Source: Mycolicibacterium psychrotolerans (GTDB taxonomy: Bacteria; Actinomycetota; Actinomycetes; Mycobacteriales; Mycobacteriaceae). From it: 64,000 nucleotides of DNA. The position numbers and the translations under genes were made by a program. Shown here one piece after another: positions 29,467 through 37,341 of the stretch. Location: NCBI RefSeq assembly GCF_010729305.1, contig NZ_AP022574.1, positions 3,596,001-3,660,000 on the forward strand, given 5' to 3'. Below the pieces are notes generated by a model. The model saw nothing but the letters and a program-made list of their open reading frames with translations. It did not search any database and was not told where the DNA came from. Position 1 is the stretch's first letter. Every line of letters starts with the position of its first letter.

Positions 29467-31050
29467 ATGAGCACCGACGTCACCACCCCCGCACCCGCCG
29501 AGAAGACCGCTGCCGTCGCCTGGTGGACCCGCGGGGACCTCAACGCGTTCTTCGGCCTCGGCTTCAACATCCTGGTCAACGTCCTGACGCTGACCGGCCT
29601 GATGATCGGCGTGATCAAGGTGCCCGCCGGTGACGTGCTCGGCACCGTGCTGCCCGCACTCGGCGTCGCGCTGATCCTCGGCAACCTGTACTACACGTTC
29701 CTCGCGCGCCGACTGGCAAAGCGGGAGAACCGATCGGACGTCACCGCACTGCCCTACGGGCCCAGCGTGCCGCACATGTTCATCGTGGTCTTCGTCGTCA
29801 TGCTTCCGGTGTATCTGAACACTGACGACGCGATGCGGGCCTGGGAGGCCGGGCTGGCGTGGGCGTTCATGATCGGTGTGATCGTGATGATCGGTGCGTT
29901 CGTCGGCCCGCACATCCGCCGCCTCACCCCGCGTGCGGCGATGCTCGGCACGCTGGCGGGTATCTCGATCACGTTCATCTCCATGCGGCCCGCCGCGCAG
30001 ATGTGGGAGGCCGCGTGGATCGGGCTGCCCGTGCTGGCGATCATCCTGATCGGCTTCTTCACCGACATCAAGCTGCCGTTCGGCATCCCGGTGGGGCTGG
30101 CTGCGCTGCTCGTCGGCACCGCGATCGGCTGGATCGGCGGGTTCATGTCGGCACCGGATGTGGGACAGGCCGTGTCCGACATCGCGATCGGCGTGCCGGA
30201 TCCGCGCATCGACATGCTGTTCGCCGGGCTGTCGAACCTGGCGCCGCTGCTGGGCACCGCGATTCCGCTGGGCGTGTACAACTTCACCGAAGCGATGAGC
30301 AACGTCGAGAGCGCCGCGGCCGCCGGGGACAACTACAACCTGCGCAGCGTGCTGCTCGCCGACGGTGCGGGTGCGGTGGTCGGTTCCGCGTTCGGCTCCC
30401 CGTTCCCGCCCGCCGTCTACATCGGGCACCCCGGCTGGAAGGACGCCGGCGGCCGGGCCGGCTACTCGCTGGCCAGCGGAGTCGTCATCGGAATCCTCTG
30501 CTTCCTCGGGCTTTTCGGGGTGCTCGACGCGCTGCTCCCGGTACCGGCGATCGTGCCGATCCTGCTCTACATCGGCCTGCTGATCGGCGCGCAGGCGTTC
30601 CAGGCGGTGCCGCGGCTACACGCGATCGCCGTGGTGGCCGCGATCCTTCCGAACCTGGCCCAGTGGGCCAGCGGTCTGATCGACAACGCGCTGAACGCCG
30701 CCGGCACGTCGGCCACACAGGTCGGCATGGACGCACTGGGCAATGCCGGTGTGGTCTATGAGGGACTGCAGACCCTCGGCGAAGGCGCGGTGCTGGTCGG
30801 CCTGATCCTGGGCACGATGGTCACTTTCATCCTGGAGAAGAAGTTCCGCTACGCCGCCATCGCGTCGGCGGTGGGCGCGGTGCTGTCGTTCATCGGGCTG
30901 ATCCATGCGCCCGAGGTGTCCTGGGCCGCGAATCCTCAAGTGGCGCTGGGCTATGCGCTTTTCGGCGTGGTCTGCCTGCTGTACTCGCTGCTACCCGGCG
31001 CGAAGGATCCGGTGCAGGTCGACGAAGCCGACGTGGTGGCGGGCCACTGA
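29467..31050 (+). CDS. NCS2-like permease, probably for biuret or a related ureide
   Basis: 527 residues, very hydrophobic, with about 12-14 membrane helices. The segments LNAFFGLGFNILVNVLTLTGL, TALPYGPSVPHMF, LGTLAGISITFISMRP and GSAFGSPFPPAVYIGHPGWKDAGGR are characteristic of a branch of nucleobase/ascorbate-type (NCS2, AzgA-like) transporters. The gene starts 9 bp after the hydrolase stop, so substrate uptake and breakdown are encoded together. The inferred substrate is biuret or another urea-like compound; a pyrimidine or purine cannot be excluded. Confidence 0.78.
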   Translation: MSTDVTTPAPAEKTAAVAWWTRGDLNAFFGLGFNILVNVLTLTGLMIGVIKVPAGDVLGTVLPALGVALILGNLYYTFLARRLAKRENRSDVTALPYGPSVPHMFIVVFVVMLPVYLNTDDAMRAWEAGLAWAFMIGVIVMIGAFVGPHIRRLTPRAAMLGTLAGISITFISMRPAAQMWEAAWIGLPVLAIILIGFFTDIKLPFGIPVGLAALLVGTAIGWIGGFMSAPDVGQAVSDIAIGVPDPRIDMLFAGLSNLAPLLGTAIPLGVYNFTEAMSNVESAAAAGDNYNLRSVLLADGAGAVVGSAFGSPFPPAVYIGHPGWKDAGGRAGYSLASGVVIGILCFLGLFGVLDALLPVPAIVPILLYIGLLIGAQAFQAVPRLHAIAVVAAILPNLAQWASGLIDNALNAAGTSATQVGMDALGNAGVVYEGLQTLGEGAVLVGLILGTMVTFILEKKFRYAAIASAVGAVLSFIGLIHAPEVSWAANPQVALGYALFGVVCLLYSLLPGAKDPVQVDEADVVAGH

Positions 31051-31071
31051 TTCGGGTCCAGTGGCGGGCCA

Positions 31072-31458
31072 CTATCTGTCTGCGACGAACGGCACCACCG
31101 CGTCGTCGCCGAGTCGCACGTACATCCGCCGCCACGGGTCGGCGCCCTCCAGGCGCCACTGGTGGCCCGAGCCGGTGGTGTCCTCGGCGAGCAGGACGTC
31201 ACCGGGGGCCTGCCGGAACTGCTCGCCGTCGCGGGTGATGAACTGCAGCGTCCCGGCCAGCGTGACGACGAGTTGGCGCACCGGCGCCGTGTGCCAGGCC
31301 AGGGTGCCGCCGGTCGCGGTCTCCTCCACGGTCACCTCGGTCGCCGCGAACGTCGTCGACACCAGGTCGTCGTTGCGTCCCGGGGCCATGTCGAGCCGCC
31401 CGGTCTGAACGTGCGACGCGTCGTCGTCGCCGGTCCACAGCCGCACGCAACGGATCAT
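31072..31458 (-). CDS. Cupin-fold protein
   Basis: 128 residues. Cupin motifs are visible: a first block around GTLAWHTAPVRQLVVTLAGTLQFITRDGE and a second around APGDVLLAEDTTGSGHQWRLEG. Only some of the usual metal-binding His/Glu residues are present, so it may be a non-catalytic or sensor cupin. ATG at 31458 is preferred; a longer frame reaches 31491. It converges on the permease gene with a 21-bp gap and could modify a product of the ureide operon, though nothing in its sequence proves this. Confidence 0.7.
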   Translation of the reverse strand: MIRCVRLWTGDDDASHVQTGRLDMAPGRNDDLVSTTFAATEVTVEETATGGTLAWHTAPVRQLVVTLAGTLQFITRDGEQFRQAPGDVLLAEDTTGSGHQWRLEGADPWRRMYVRLGDDAVVPFVADR

Positions 31459-31514
31459 GCGCGTCACCGTAGCGGTGCGCACCGGGTCCACGAAGTTGCC
31501 TACGCTTGCCCTAG

Positions 31515-31930
31515 TGACCGAACGAGGGCGCAGCGCCGATCCGCGTGCCGAGCGGGTGCGCGGCCGGCACGGTGACGGTGTACGCCGACCCGGTGCTTGG
31601 TGCGCTGACCGGGCACCGTGGCAGGTGTTCGGGGCGCTGTGGCTCTACGCGATGGCGGTCGGCGGCGCGGTCACCGGGGTCGCGGCGGCGTTCGGCAGCG
31701 CGGCGTCGGTGGTGCTCGGGCTGTTCCTCGTCGTGGTCGGCAACGCCGCCGCGGCGGGCCCGGTCGGCCGTCCGCTGCTGTCGAACTTCTACTCCACGTT
31801 CAGCGCGATCGTGCCGCAGGGCTCCGGGGTGTCGCTGCTGCGCAGTGTGTCCTACTTCGACGGGCACGGCGCGGCGACGGGCCAGGCGCCGGCTGCCTGC
31901 TCGCTGTCCTCGCCACCGGCGCACGGCTGA
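31515..31930 (+). pseudogene. Remnant of a polytopic membrane protein
   Basis: The frame reads as a genuine membrane-protein segment only in its middle, PWQVFGALWLYAMAVGGAVTG through GLFLVVVGNAAAAGPVGRPL to SAIVPQGSGVSLLRSVSYF, which resembles the C-terminal part of mycobacterial DUF3533-like or ABC-2-like transporters. The preceding 30 residues are low-quality and Arg-rich, and the end (PAACSLSSPPAHG) is out of phase: the neighbouring frame continues better as CLLAVLATGARL. It is therefore truncated at the 5' side and probably frameshifted near 31890. No full-length partner is near. Confidence 0.55.
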
Positions 31931-31945
31931 ATTATCGTGCCGGGT

Positions 31946-33622
31946 ATGAGCGGATCGCCGGGCGTCGTCGGGCAGACCGAGCCGTACTACGACCTCGGCT
32001 CCTACCATCGGCCGACTGACAGCCCATCGCAGGACGCCCGGGTCTGGTTCGACCGGGGCATGGTGTGGGCCTACGCCTTCAACCACGAGGAGGCCATCGC
32101 CTGCTTCGAGCGCGCGCTCGACCTCGACCCCGACTTCGCGTTGGCCCGCTGGGGCATCGCCTACGCGATCGGACCGAACTACAACAAGGCGTGGGAGGCC
32201 TTCGATCCCGTCGACCTGGCGGCGTCGGTGGCCCGCGCACGCAGCGAGCTCGCGCTTGCCGCAGGCGGGCGCGCCTCGGCGCTCGAACGCGGCCTCGTCG
32301 ACGCGCTGACGGCGCGGTTCTCCACCGACGATCCCGACGACACCGACGCGCTGCAGGCAGGCCACACCGCCTACGCCGACGCGATGACCGCACTGGCCCG
32401 GGAATTCCCCGACGACGTCGACGTCGCGGCCCTGACCGCCGACGCGCTGGTCAACATCACCGCCTGGGCGCTCTGGGACAGCCGCACCGGTGAACCGGCG
32501 CCCGGGTCGCGGGTGCTCGAGGCCAAGACGATCCTCGACGGCGCGCTGGCCACCCCGGCCGGCCGAGCCCACCCCGGCATCCTGCACCTGTATCTGCACA
32601 CCATGGAGATGTCGACCACGCCGGAAGTGGCGTTGCCGGCTGCCGACCTGCTGCGCGGCCTGGTCCCCGACGCCGGGCATCTGCGGCACATGCCCAGCCA
32701 CATCGACGTGCTGTGCGGCAATTACCACGATTCGATCGTCGCGAATGTGGCTGCCGTACTGGTGGATCGGAGTTTCGTCGAGCGGTCCGGGCCGCTGAAC
32801 TTCTACTCGCTCTACCGCGCGCACAACCTGCACTTCGTGGTGTACTCGGCGATGTTCGAGGGCAACTCGGCGACCGCACTGCGCGCCGCCGACGAACTCG
32901 CCGAGCAACTGACCCCCGACCTGCTGGCCATCTCCTCACCGCCGATGGCCGACTGGCTGGAGGCGTTCGTGCCGCTGCGCGTCCACGTGCTGGTGCGGTT
33001 CGGTCGCTGGGACGATCTGATCGCGACCGCGCTGCCTGAGGATCCGGCGCTCTACTGCACCACCACGGCGACCATCCACTACGGGCGCGGCGTCGCCTAC
33101 GCCGCCACCGGCCGGCTCGCCGAAGCCCGCGCCGAGCGGGCGGCCTTCGCCGTAGTCTACGAGCGGATCCCGGAGAGCCGCTACCTGTTCAACAACACCA
33201 GCCGGGACATCCTCGCCGTCGCCGAAGCGATGCTCGACGGTGAGATCGCTTATCGAGCAGGTGAATTCGAGGAGGCCTTCGCGCACCTGCGGCGCGCGAT
33301 CGCGCTGGACGACGGGCTGCCCTACGACGAGCCGTGGGGATGGATGCAGCCCACCCGACACGCCTACGGTGCGCTGCTGCTCGAGCAGGGCCGCGTCGCC
33401 GACGCCGCGCAGGTCTACGCTGCCGACCTCGGGCTGGACCCGACGCTGGCACGGTCGTGCCAGCACCCGGGCAACGTGTGGAGCCTGCACGGCTACCACG
33501 AGTGCCTGACGCGGCTGGGCCGAACCGCCGAGGCCGAGATCATCGGCAGGCAGTTGGCGCTGGCCGCCGCGCGCGCCGACGTGCCGATCCGCGCGTCCTG
33601 CGCGTGCCGGCTCGATGCGTAG
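31946..33622 (+). CDS. Tetratricopeptide-repeat protein
   Basis: 558 residues, soluble. TPR-like helix pairs occur near the start (WFDRGMVWAYAFNHEEAIACFERALDLDPDFALARWGIAYA) and the end (RRAIALDDGLPYDEPWGWMQ, GALLLEQGRVADAAQVYAADLGLDP), with HLYLHTMEM and HMPSHIDVLCGNYHDSI in the middle. The HMPSHI-type histidine motif is shared with a family of large TPR proteins of unknown role in soil bacteria. ATG at 31946 lies about 10 bp after TATCGT and may be leaderless. It is followed closely by a deaminase and an amylase-like gene on the same strand. Function not predicted. Confidence 0.75.
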   Translation: MSGSPGVVGQTEPYYDLGSYHRPTDSPSQDARVWFDRGMVWAYAFNHEEAIACFERALDLDPDFALARWGIAYAIGPNYNKAWEAFDPVDLAASVARARSELALAAGGRASALERGLVDALTARFSTDDPDDTDALQAGHTAYADAMTALAREFPDDVDVAALTADALVNITAWALWDSRTGEPAPGSRVLEAKTILDGALATPAGRAHPGILHLYLHTMEMSTTPEVALPAADLLRGLVPDAGHLRHMPSHIDVLCGNYHDSIVANVAAVLVDRSFVERSGPLNFYSLYRAHNLHFVVYSAMFEGNSATALRAADELAEQLTPDLLAISSPPMADWLEAFVPLRVHVLVRFGRWDDLIATALPEDPALYCTTTATIHYGRGVAYAATGRLAEARAERAAFAVVYERIPESRYLFNNTSRDILAVAEAMLDGEIAYRAGEFEEAFAHLRRAIALDDGLPYDEPWGWMQPTRHAYGALLLEQGRVADAAQVYAADLGLDPTLARSCQHPGNVWSLHGYHECLTRLGRTAEAEIIGRQLALAAARADVPIRASCACRLDA

Positions 33623-33631
33623 ACTGCCGCT

Positions 33632-34111
33632 GTGTCTGTCCGCGCCGCCGACGTCGAGTACCTGAGACGCTGCGCGGAGCTGGCCCGTCACGCGGTGGAG
33701 GCCGGCGACGAGCCGTTCGGGTCGCTGCTCGTCGACCCCGACGGCGTGGTGCGCTTCGAGGATCACAACCACGTCGCGGCCGGTGACGCCACCCGTCATC
33801 CGGAGCTGGCGATCGCGCTGTGGGCAGTCGAGCACCTGAGCCCGCAGCAGCGCGCCGCGTCCACGGTCTACACCTCCGGTGAGCACTGCCCGATGTGCGC
33901 GGCGGCGCACGCCTGGGTGGGTCTGGGCCGCATCGTGTACGCGGCCTCGTCGGCCCAGCTGACCCAGTGGCTGCGCGACTGGGACGCGCCCGCACCGCCC
34001 GTGGCCGCGCTGCCGATCACGACGGTCGCGCCGGGTGTCCCGGTCGACGGGCCGGCGTCCGAACTGACCGAGACCATGAAAGCGTTGTACGAGAGGGCGT
34101 TTCGACGATGA
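33632..34111 (+). CDS. Nucleoside/CMP deaminase-fold protein
   Basis: 159 residues of the zinc cytidine-deaminase-like fold. The zinc and proton-shuttle motif is HPELAIALWAVE (H and E) and the two cysteines are in TSGEHCPMCAAAHAW, equivalent to the usual E-P-C-x-x-C but with His before the Cys. The closest groups are guanine deaminases and tRNA-adenosine-deaminase-like enzymes that act on free bases. GTG at 33632 is used. Its stop overlaps the next gene as ATGA, tying it to a GH13 enzyme, an unusual pairing with no obvious shared pathway. Confidence 0.82.
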   Translation: MSVRAADVEYLRRCAELARHAVEAGDEPFGSLLVDPDGVVRFEDHNHVAAGDATRHPELAIALWAVEHLSPQQRAASTVYTSGEHCPMCAAAHAWVGLGRIVYAASSAQLTQWLRDWDAPAPPVAALPITTVAPGVPVDGPASELTETMKALYERAFRR

Positions 34112-35421
34112 GTGAGCCGGACTGGGTCGAGCACGCCCTGTGGTGGCAGGTGTATCCGCTGGGATTCGTCGGCGCCCACCCGGCCGATCCGCCCCCCGGC
34201 CCCGAGGAACACCGCCTGCGACGCCTGGTCGACTGGCTGGACTACGCGCTGGAACTCGGAGCCTCCGGCCTGGCGCTGGGCCCGGTCTTCGCATCCCAGA
34301 CCCACGGCTACGACACCACCGACTACTACCGCGTCGATGGCCGGCTCGGTGACGACGGCGACTTCGACCACCTCGTCGCCGAAGCCCACGGCCGCGGACT
34401 GCGGATCCTGCTCGACGGCGTGTTCAACCATGTGGGCACCGACTTCCCGCGCTACCGCGATGCGCTCGCCGGCGGCGACCGGTCCTGGTTCCGGGCGCGC
34501 GGCGACGAATTCGCCACCTTCGAGGGCCACGGCGGCCTGATCGCGCTGAACCACCGCGAACCGGAGGTCGTCGACTACGTCGTCGACGTGATGTGCCACT
34601 GGCTCCAACGCGGCGCCGACGGGTGGCGGCTGGACGCCGCCTACGCGGTGCCCGACCGGTTCTGGGCCCAGGTGTTGCCCCGGGTGCGGGAACGGCATCC
34701 GCAGGCGTGGTTCGTCGGCGAGGTCATCCACGGTGACTACTCGGCGCGGGTCCGCGACTCCGGGTTCGACAGCGTCACCCAGTACGAGCTGTGGAAGGCG
34801 ATCTGGAGCAGCCTCAACGACGCGAACCTGCACGAACTCGATTGGGCGCTCAAGCGGCACAACGAGTTTCTCGACGTGTTCGTGCCTTTGACGTTCATCG
34901 GCAACCACGACGTGACCCGGATCGCCAGCAAGCTGGACAATCCCGACCACGTGGAGCACGCGCTGGTGGTGCTGCTGACCACCGGGGGAACCCCCAGCAT
35001 CTACGCGGGCGACGAAGTGGCCTACCGCGGGGTCAAAGAGGAGCGCTTCGGCGGTGACGACGCGGTGCGGCCCGAATTCGGTTCTCCCCACGAAGGAGTC
35101 GGCGAGCACGGGCAGCAGGTGTTCCGCGCCCACCAGCACCTGATCGGACTGCGCCGCCGCCACCCCTGGCTGCACACCGCGCGGACGGCGCCGCTGCAGG
35201 TGACCAACCACGGATACGTCTACGCCACCCGGGGCGGCTCGGAGGCCGGGGACACGCTCGTCGTCGCACTCAACGTCGGCGATGAACCCCTGCCGGTGGC
35301 ACTGACCGAGTTCGGTTTCAAGTCAGGCGACGTGGTGGCCGGCTCGGGCGCGCCCCCGGCCGAGCGGATCGTCGAGACGACGGTGCCGCCGCACGGTTGG
35401 CTCGTGATAGCCCCGTGCTGA
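34108..35421 (+). CDS. GH13 alpha-amylase-family glycosidase
   Basis: 437 residues. The four GH13 regions are present: DGVFNHVG (region I), GWRLDAAY with the nucleophile Asp (II), WFVGEVIHGD with the acid/base Glu (III) and FIGNHDVTR with the second Asp (IV). A beta-sandwich C-domain follows (GDTLVVALNVGDEPLP). The start WVEHALWWQVYPLGFVGA is that of enzymes annotated as alpha-glucosidases or trehalose-related hydrolases in mycobacteria. Substrate is likely an alpha-glucoside or maltooligosaccharide. It is translationally coupled to the deaminase gene. The stop codon lies in a short duplicated sequence. Confidence 0.9.
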   Translation: MSEPDWVEHALWWQVYPLGFVGAHPADPPPGPEEHRLRRLVDWLDYALELGASGLALGPVFASQTHGYDTTDYYRVDGRLGDDGDFDHLVAEAHGRGLRILLDGVFNHVGTDFPRYRDALAGGDRSWFRARGDEFATFEGHGGLIALNHREPEVVDYVVDVMCHWLQRGADGWRLDAAYAVPDRFWAQVLPRVRERHPQAWFVGEVIHGDYSARVRDSGFDSVTQYELWKAIWSSLNDANLHELDWALKRHNEFLDVFVPLTFIGNHDVTRIASKLDNPDHVEHALVVLLTTGGTPSIYAGDEVAYRGVKEERFGGDDAVRPEFGSPHEGVGEHGQQVFRAHQHLIGLRRRHPWLHTARTAPLQVTNHGYVYATRGGSEAGDTLVVALNVGDEPLPVALTEFGFKSGDVVAGSGAPPAERIVETTVPPHGWLVIAPC

Positions 35422-35457
35422 ATCCGGCTTGAGCCCCTAGCTGAATCCAGCCTGAGC
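35417..35457 (+). repeat. Imperfect tandem repeat spanning the GH13 stop codon
   Basis: GCTGAATCCGGCTTGAGC (35417-35434) recurs as GCTGAATCCAGCCTGAGC (35440-35457) with two mismatches after a 5-bp spacer. The first copy contains the TGA stop of the GH13 gene. Confidence 0.6.
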
Positions 35458-35468
35458 GCCACGCTGAC

Positions 35469-35900
35469 TCAGCCCAGCAGCCGCAGCGTCGCGGAATCGG
35501 GTTCTCTGTCGTAGAACGCGTCGAGGACCTCGGTGAAGATCGGGTCGCCGCCGGCGCGGGCGAACAGCGTCATCGACGAACGCACCTTCAGATCGTCGGG
35601 ATAGCCGAGGATCTGAAGGGCGGTGCGGCCGCGGTGCGCGACCAGCAGGCGGGCGCACTCCTGCAGACGCGGTCCCAGCACCGGATGCGCCAGATAGGCC
35701 TGCGCCTCGGCCAGGGACCCCAGGCCGAAGCGCTGCGCAGTGGCGCTGTGGCCGAGCCCGCGTAACTGCGGGAATACGAACCAGATCCAGTGGCTGCGTT
35801 TGGCCCCGGCGCGCAGTTCGGCCAGCACCGTCGGGTAGACGCCGGCCTGGGCGTCGACGAAGCGCTGGAGGTCGAAGGGATCGTCGGCGGAAGTACTCAT
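35469..35900 (-). CDS. DUF1810 family protein
   Basis: 143 residues matching the DUF1810 (calpastatin-like) family: DDPFDLQRFVDAQAGVYPTV, the RSHWIWFVFPQLRGLGHS core, LAHPVLGPRLQECARLLV and LKVRSSMTLFARAGGDP. The fold is all-helical; the biochemical role is unknown in bacteria. The gene converges with the GH13 gene and is divergent from the antigen-85 gene. Nothing in the sequence indicates its partners. Confidence 0.85.
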   Translation of the reverse strand: MSTSADDPFDLQRFVDAQAGVYPTVLAELRAGAKRSHWIWFVFPQLRGLGHSATAQRFGLGSLAEAQAYLAHPVLGPRLQECARLLVAHRGRTALQILGYPDDLKVRSSMTLFARAGGDPIFTEVLDAFYDREPDSATLRLLG

Positions 35901-36090
35901 CTCCCCGTCGAGTCTGGCAGGCGGGAGGCTTGATCACTGCGCCGAGTCGTAATCGTTAGCCAACCGCGACCGCGAATCGCTGTGTCGGACAGCCGATCGG
36001 GCAATCGGAGCGTGTTGCATGACGACTGCACACGACGGCACGTTTGCGCGACATGTGGGACTTGAACAGAAAGGTGGGTTGGTTGCCGTT

Positions 36091-37086
36091 ATGAAGTGGA
36101 AAGAGAAGTTTCGAGGTCGGTGGGTGCGCCGGATGGCGGCTGTCGCCCTGGCAGTCACCGCGCTGCCCGGGCTGATCGGCTTCGTCGGGGGATCGGCGAC
36201 TGCCAACGCGTTCTCCCGGCCCGGTCTGCCGGTCGAGTACCTGGACGTGTTCTCCGCGGCGATGAACCGCAACATCCGGATCCAGTTCCAGGGTGGCGGT
36301 CCGCACGCGGTGTACCTGCTCGACGGGTTGCGCGCGCAGGACGATTACAACGGCTGGGACATCAACACCCCTGCCTTCGAGTGGTACTACCAGTCGGGCT
36401 TGTCGACGATCATGCCGGTCGGCGGTCAGTCCAGCTTCTACGCCGACTGGTACCAGCCCTCGCGCGGCAACGGTCAGAACTACACCTACAAGTGGGAGAC
36501 GTTCCTGACCCAGGAGCTGCCGGCATGGCTTGAGGCCAACCGCGGCGTCTCCCGGACCGGTAACGCGGTCGTCGGTCTGTCGATGGCGGGCAGCGCCTCG
36601 ATGACCTACGCCATCTACCATCCGCAGCAGTTCATCTACGCCGCATCGCTTTCCGGGTTCCTGAATCCCTCCGAGGGTTGGTGGCCGATGCTGATCGGGT
36701 TGGCGATGAACGATGCGGGCGGCTTCAACGCCGAAAGCATGTGGGGACCGTCCTCGGATCCGGCGTGGAAGCGCAACGACCCGATGGTCAACATCAGCCA
36801 GCTGGTGGCCAACAACACCCGGATCTGGGTCTACTGCGGCACCGGTACGCCGTCGGACCTCGACTCGGGCACGGCCGGACAGAACCTGATGGCGGCGCAG
36901 TTCCTCGAGGGCTTCACCTTGCGGACCAACATCAGCTTCCGGGACAACTACATCGCGGCGGGCGGCACCAACGGTGTCTTCAACTTCCCGGCGCAGGGCA
37001 CCCACAGCTGGGGCTACTGGGGACAGCAGCTCCTGCAGATGAAGCCGGACATCCAGCGGGTGCTCGGAGCTCAGGCCTCCGCCTAG
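36091..37086 (+). CDS. fbpB: Antigen 85-type mycolyltransferase
   Basis: 331 residues with a signal peptide (KWKEKFRGRWVRRMAAVALA ... ATANA) cleaved before FSRPGLPVEYLDV. The mature protein is an alpha/beta hydrolase that transfers mycolic acid between trehalose monomycolates and to arabinogalactan in the cell envelope. The nucleophile is Ser124 (mature) in GLSMAGSAS; Glu in AAQFLEGFT and His in GTHSWGYWG complete the triad. VYLLDGLRAQDDYNGWDINT is the antigen-85 hallmark. The disulfide-forming Cys pair of antigen 85B (in the CGKAGC segment) is absent: the loop reads SRGNGQNYTY. By position relative to other Rv18xx neighbours fbpB is the best symbol, but another Ag85 paralogue cannot be ruled out. 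Confidence 0.9.
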   Translation: MKWKEKFRGRWVRRMAAVALAVTALPGLIGFVGGSATANAFSRPGLPVEYLDVFSAAMNRNIRIQFQGGGPHAVYLLDGLRAQDDYNGWDINTPAFEWYYQSGLSTIMPVGGQSSFYADWYQPSRGNGQNYTYKWETFLTQELPAWLEANRGVSRTGNAVVGLSMAGSASMTYAIYHPQQFIYAASLSGFLNPSEGWWPMLIGLAMNDAGGFNAESMWGPSSDPAWKRNDPMVNISQLVANNTRIWVYCGTGTPSDLDSGTAGQNLMAAQFLEGFTLRTNISFRDNYIAAGGTNGVFNFPAQGTHSWGYWGQQLLQMKPDIQRVLGAQASA

Positions 37087-37102
37087 CCACCCACCCACAC
37101 CC

Positions 37103-37139
37103 AGAGAGCCTGCCGTTTCCCCCGAGCGGCAGGCTCTCT
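37103..37139 (+). terminator. Terminator after antigen-85 gene
   Basis: AGAGAGCCTGCCG (37103-37115) pairs perfectly over 13 bp with CGGCAGGCTCTCT (37127-37139) around an 11-nt loop, starting 16 bp after the stop. No U-tract, as usual in mycobacteria. Confidence 0.82.
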
Positions 37140-37231
37140 GCTGTGTGTCACCGTTCTGCGAACGTGACCACTGTGTGACACGGCGCGGCGGCGCGTTTCG
37201 ATCGGCGCCGCGGTGGGGTATCTCGCCTCCC

Positions 37232-37333
37232 GTGATCCCCTTCATCTGCACCAGCTGCGGCAGCATCGACATCGACTCGGCGGACTGCGGCCAGTGCGCC
37301 ACCGCTACCGGGCCCGAGGGCGCCGCGGCCTGA
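37232..37333 (+). CDS. Possible 33-residue zinc-knuckle protein
   Basis: A GTG at 37232 opens a short frame reading IPFICTSCGSIDIDSADCGQ, with CTSC and CGQC spaced like a zinc ribbon or rubredoxin-type knuckle. The frame ends 9 bp before the stop of the convergent AAA gene. The Cys spacing argues for a real microprotein; the lack of a clear ribosome-binding site and the small size argue against. Confidence 0.4.
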   Translation: MIPFICTSCGSIDIDSADCGQCATATGPEGAAA

Positions 37334-37341
37334 CCGGTCCG

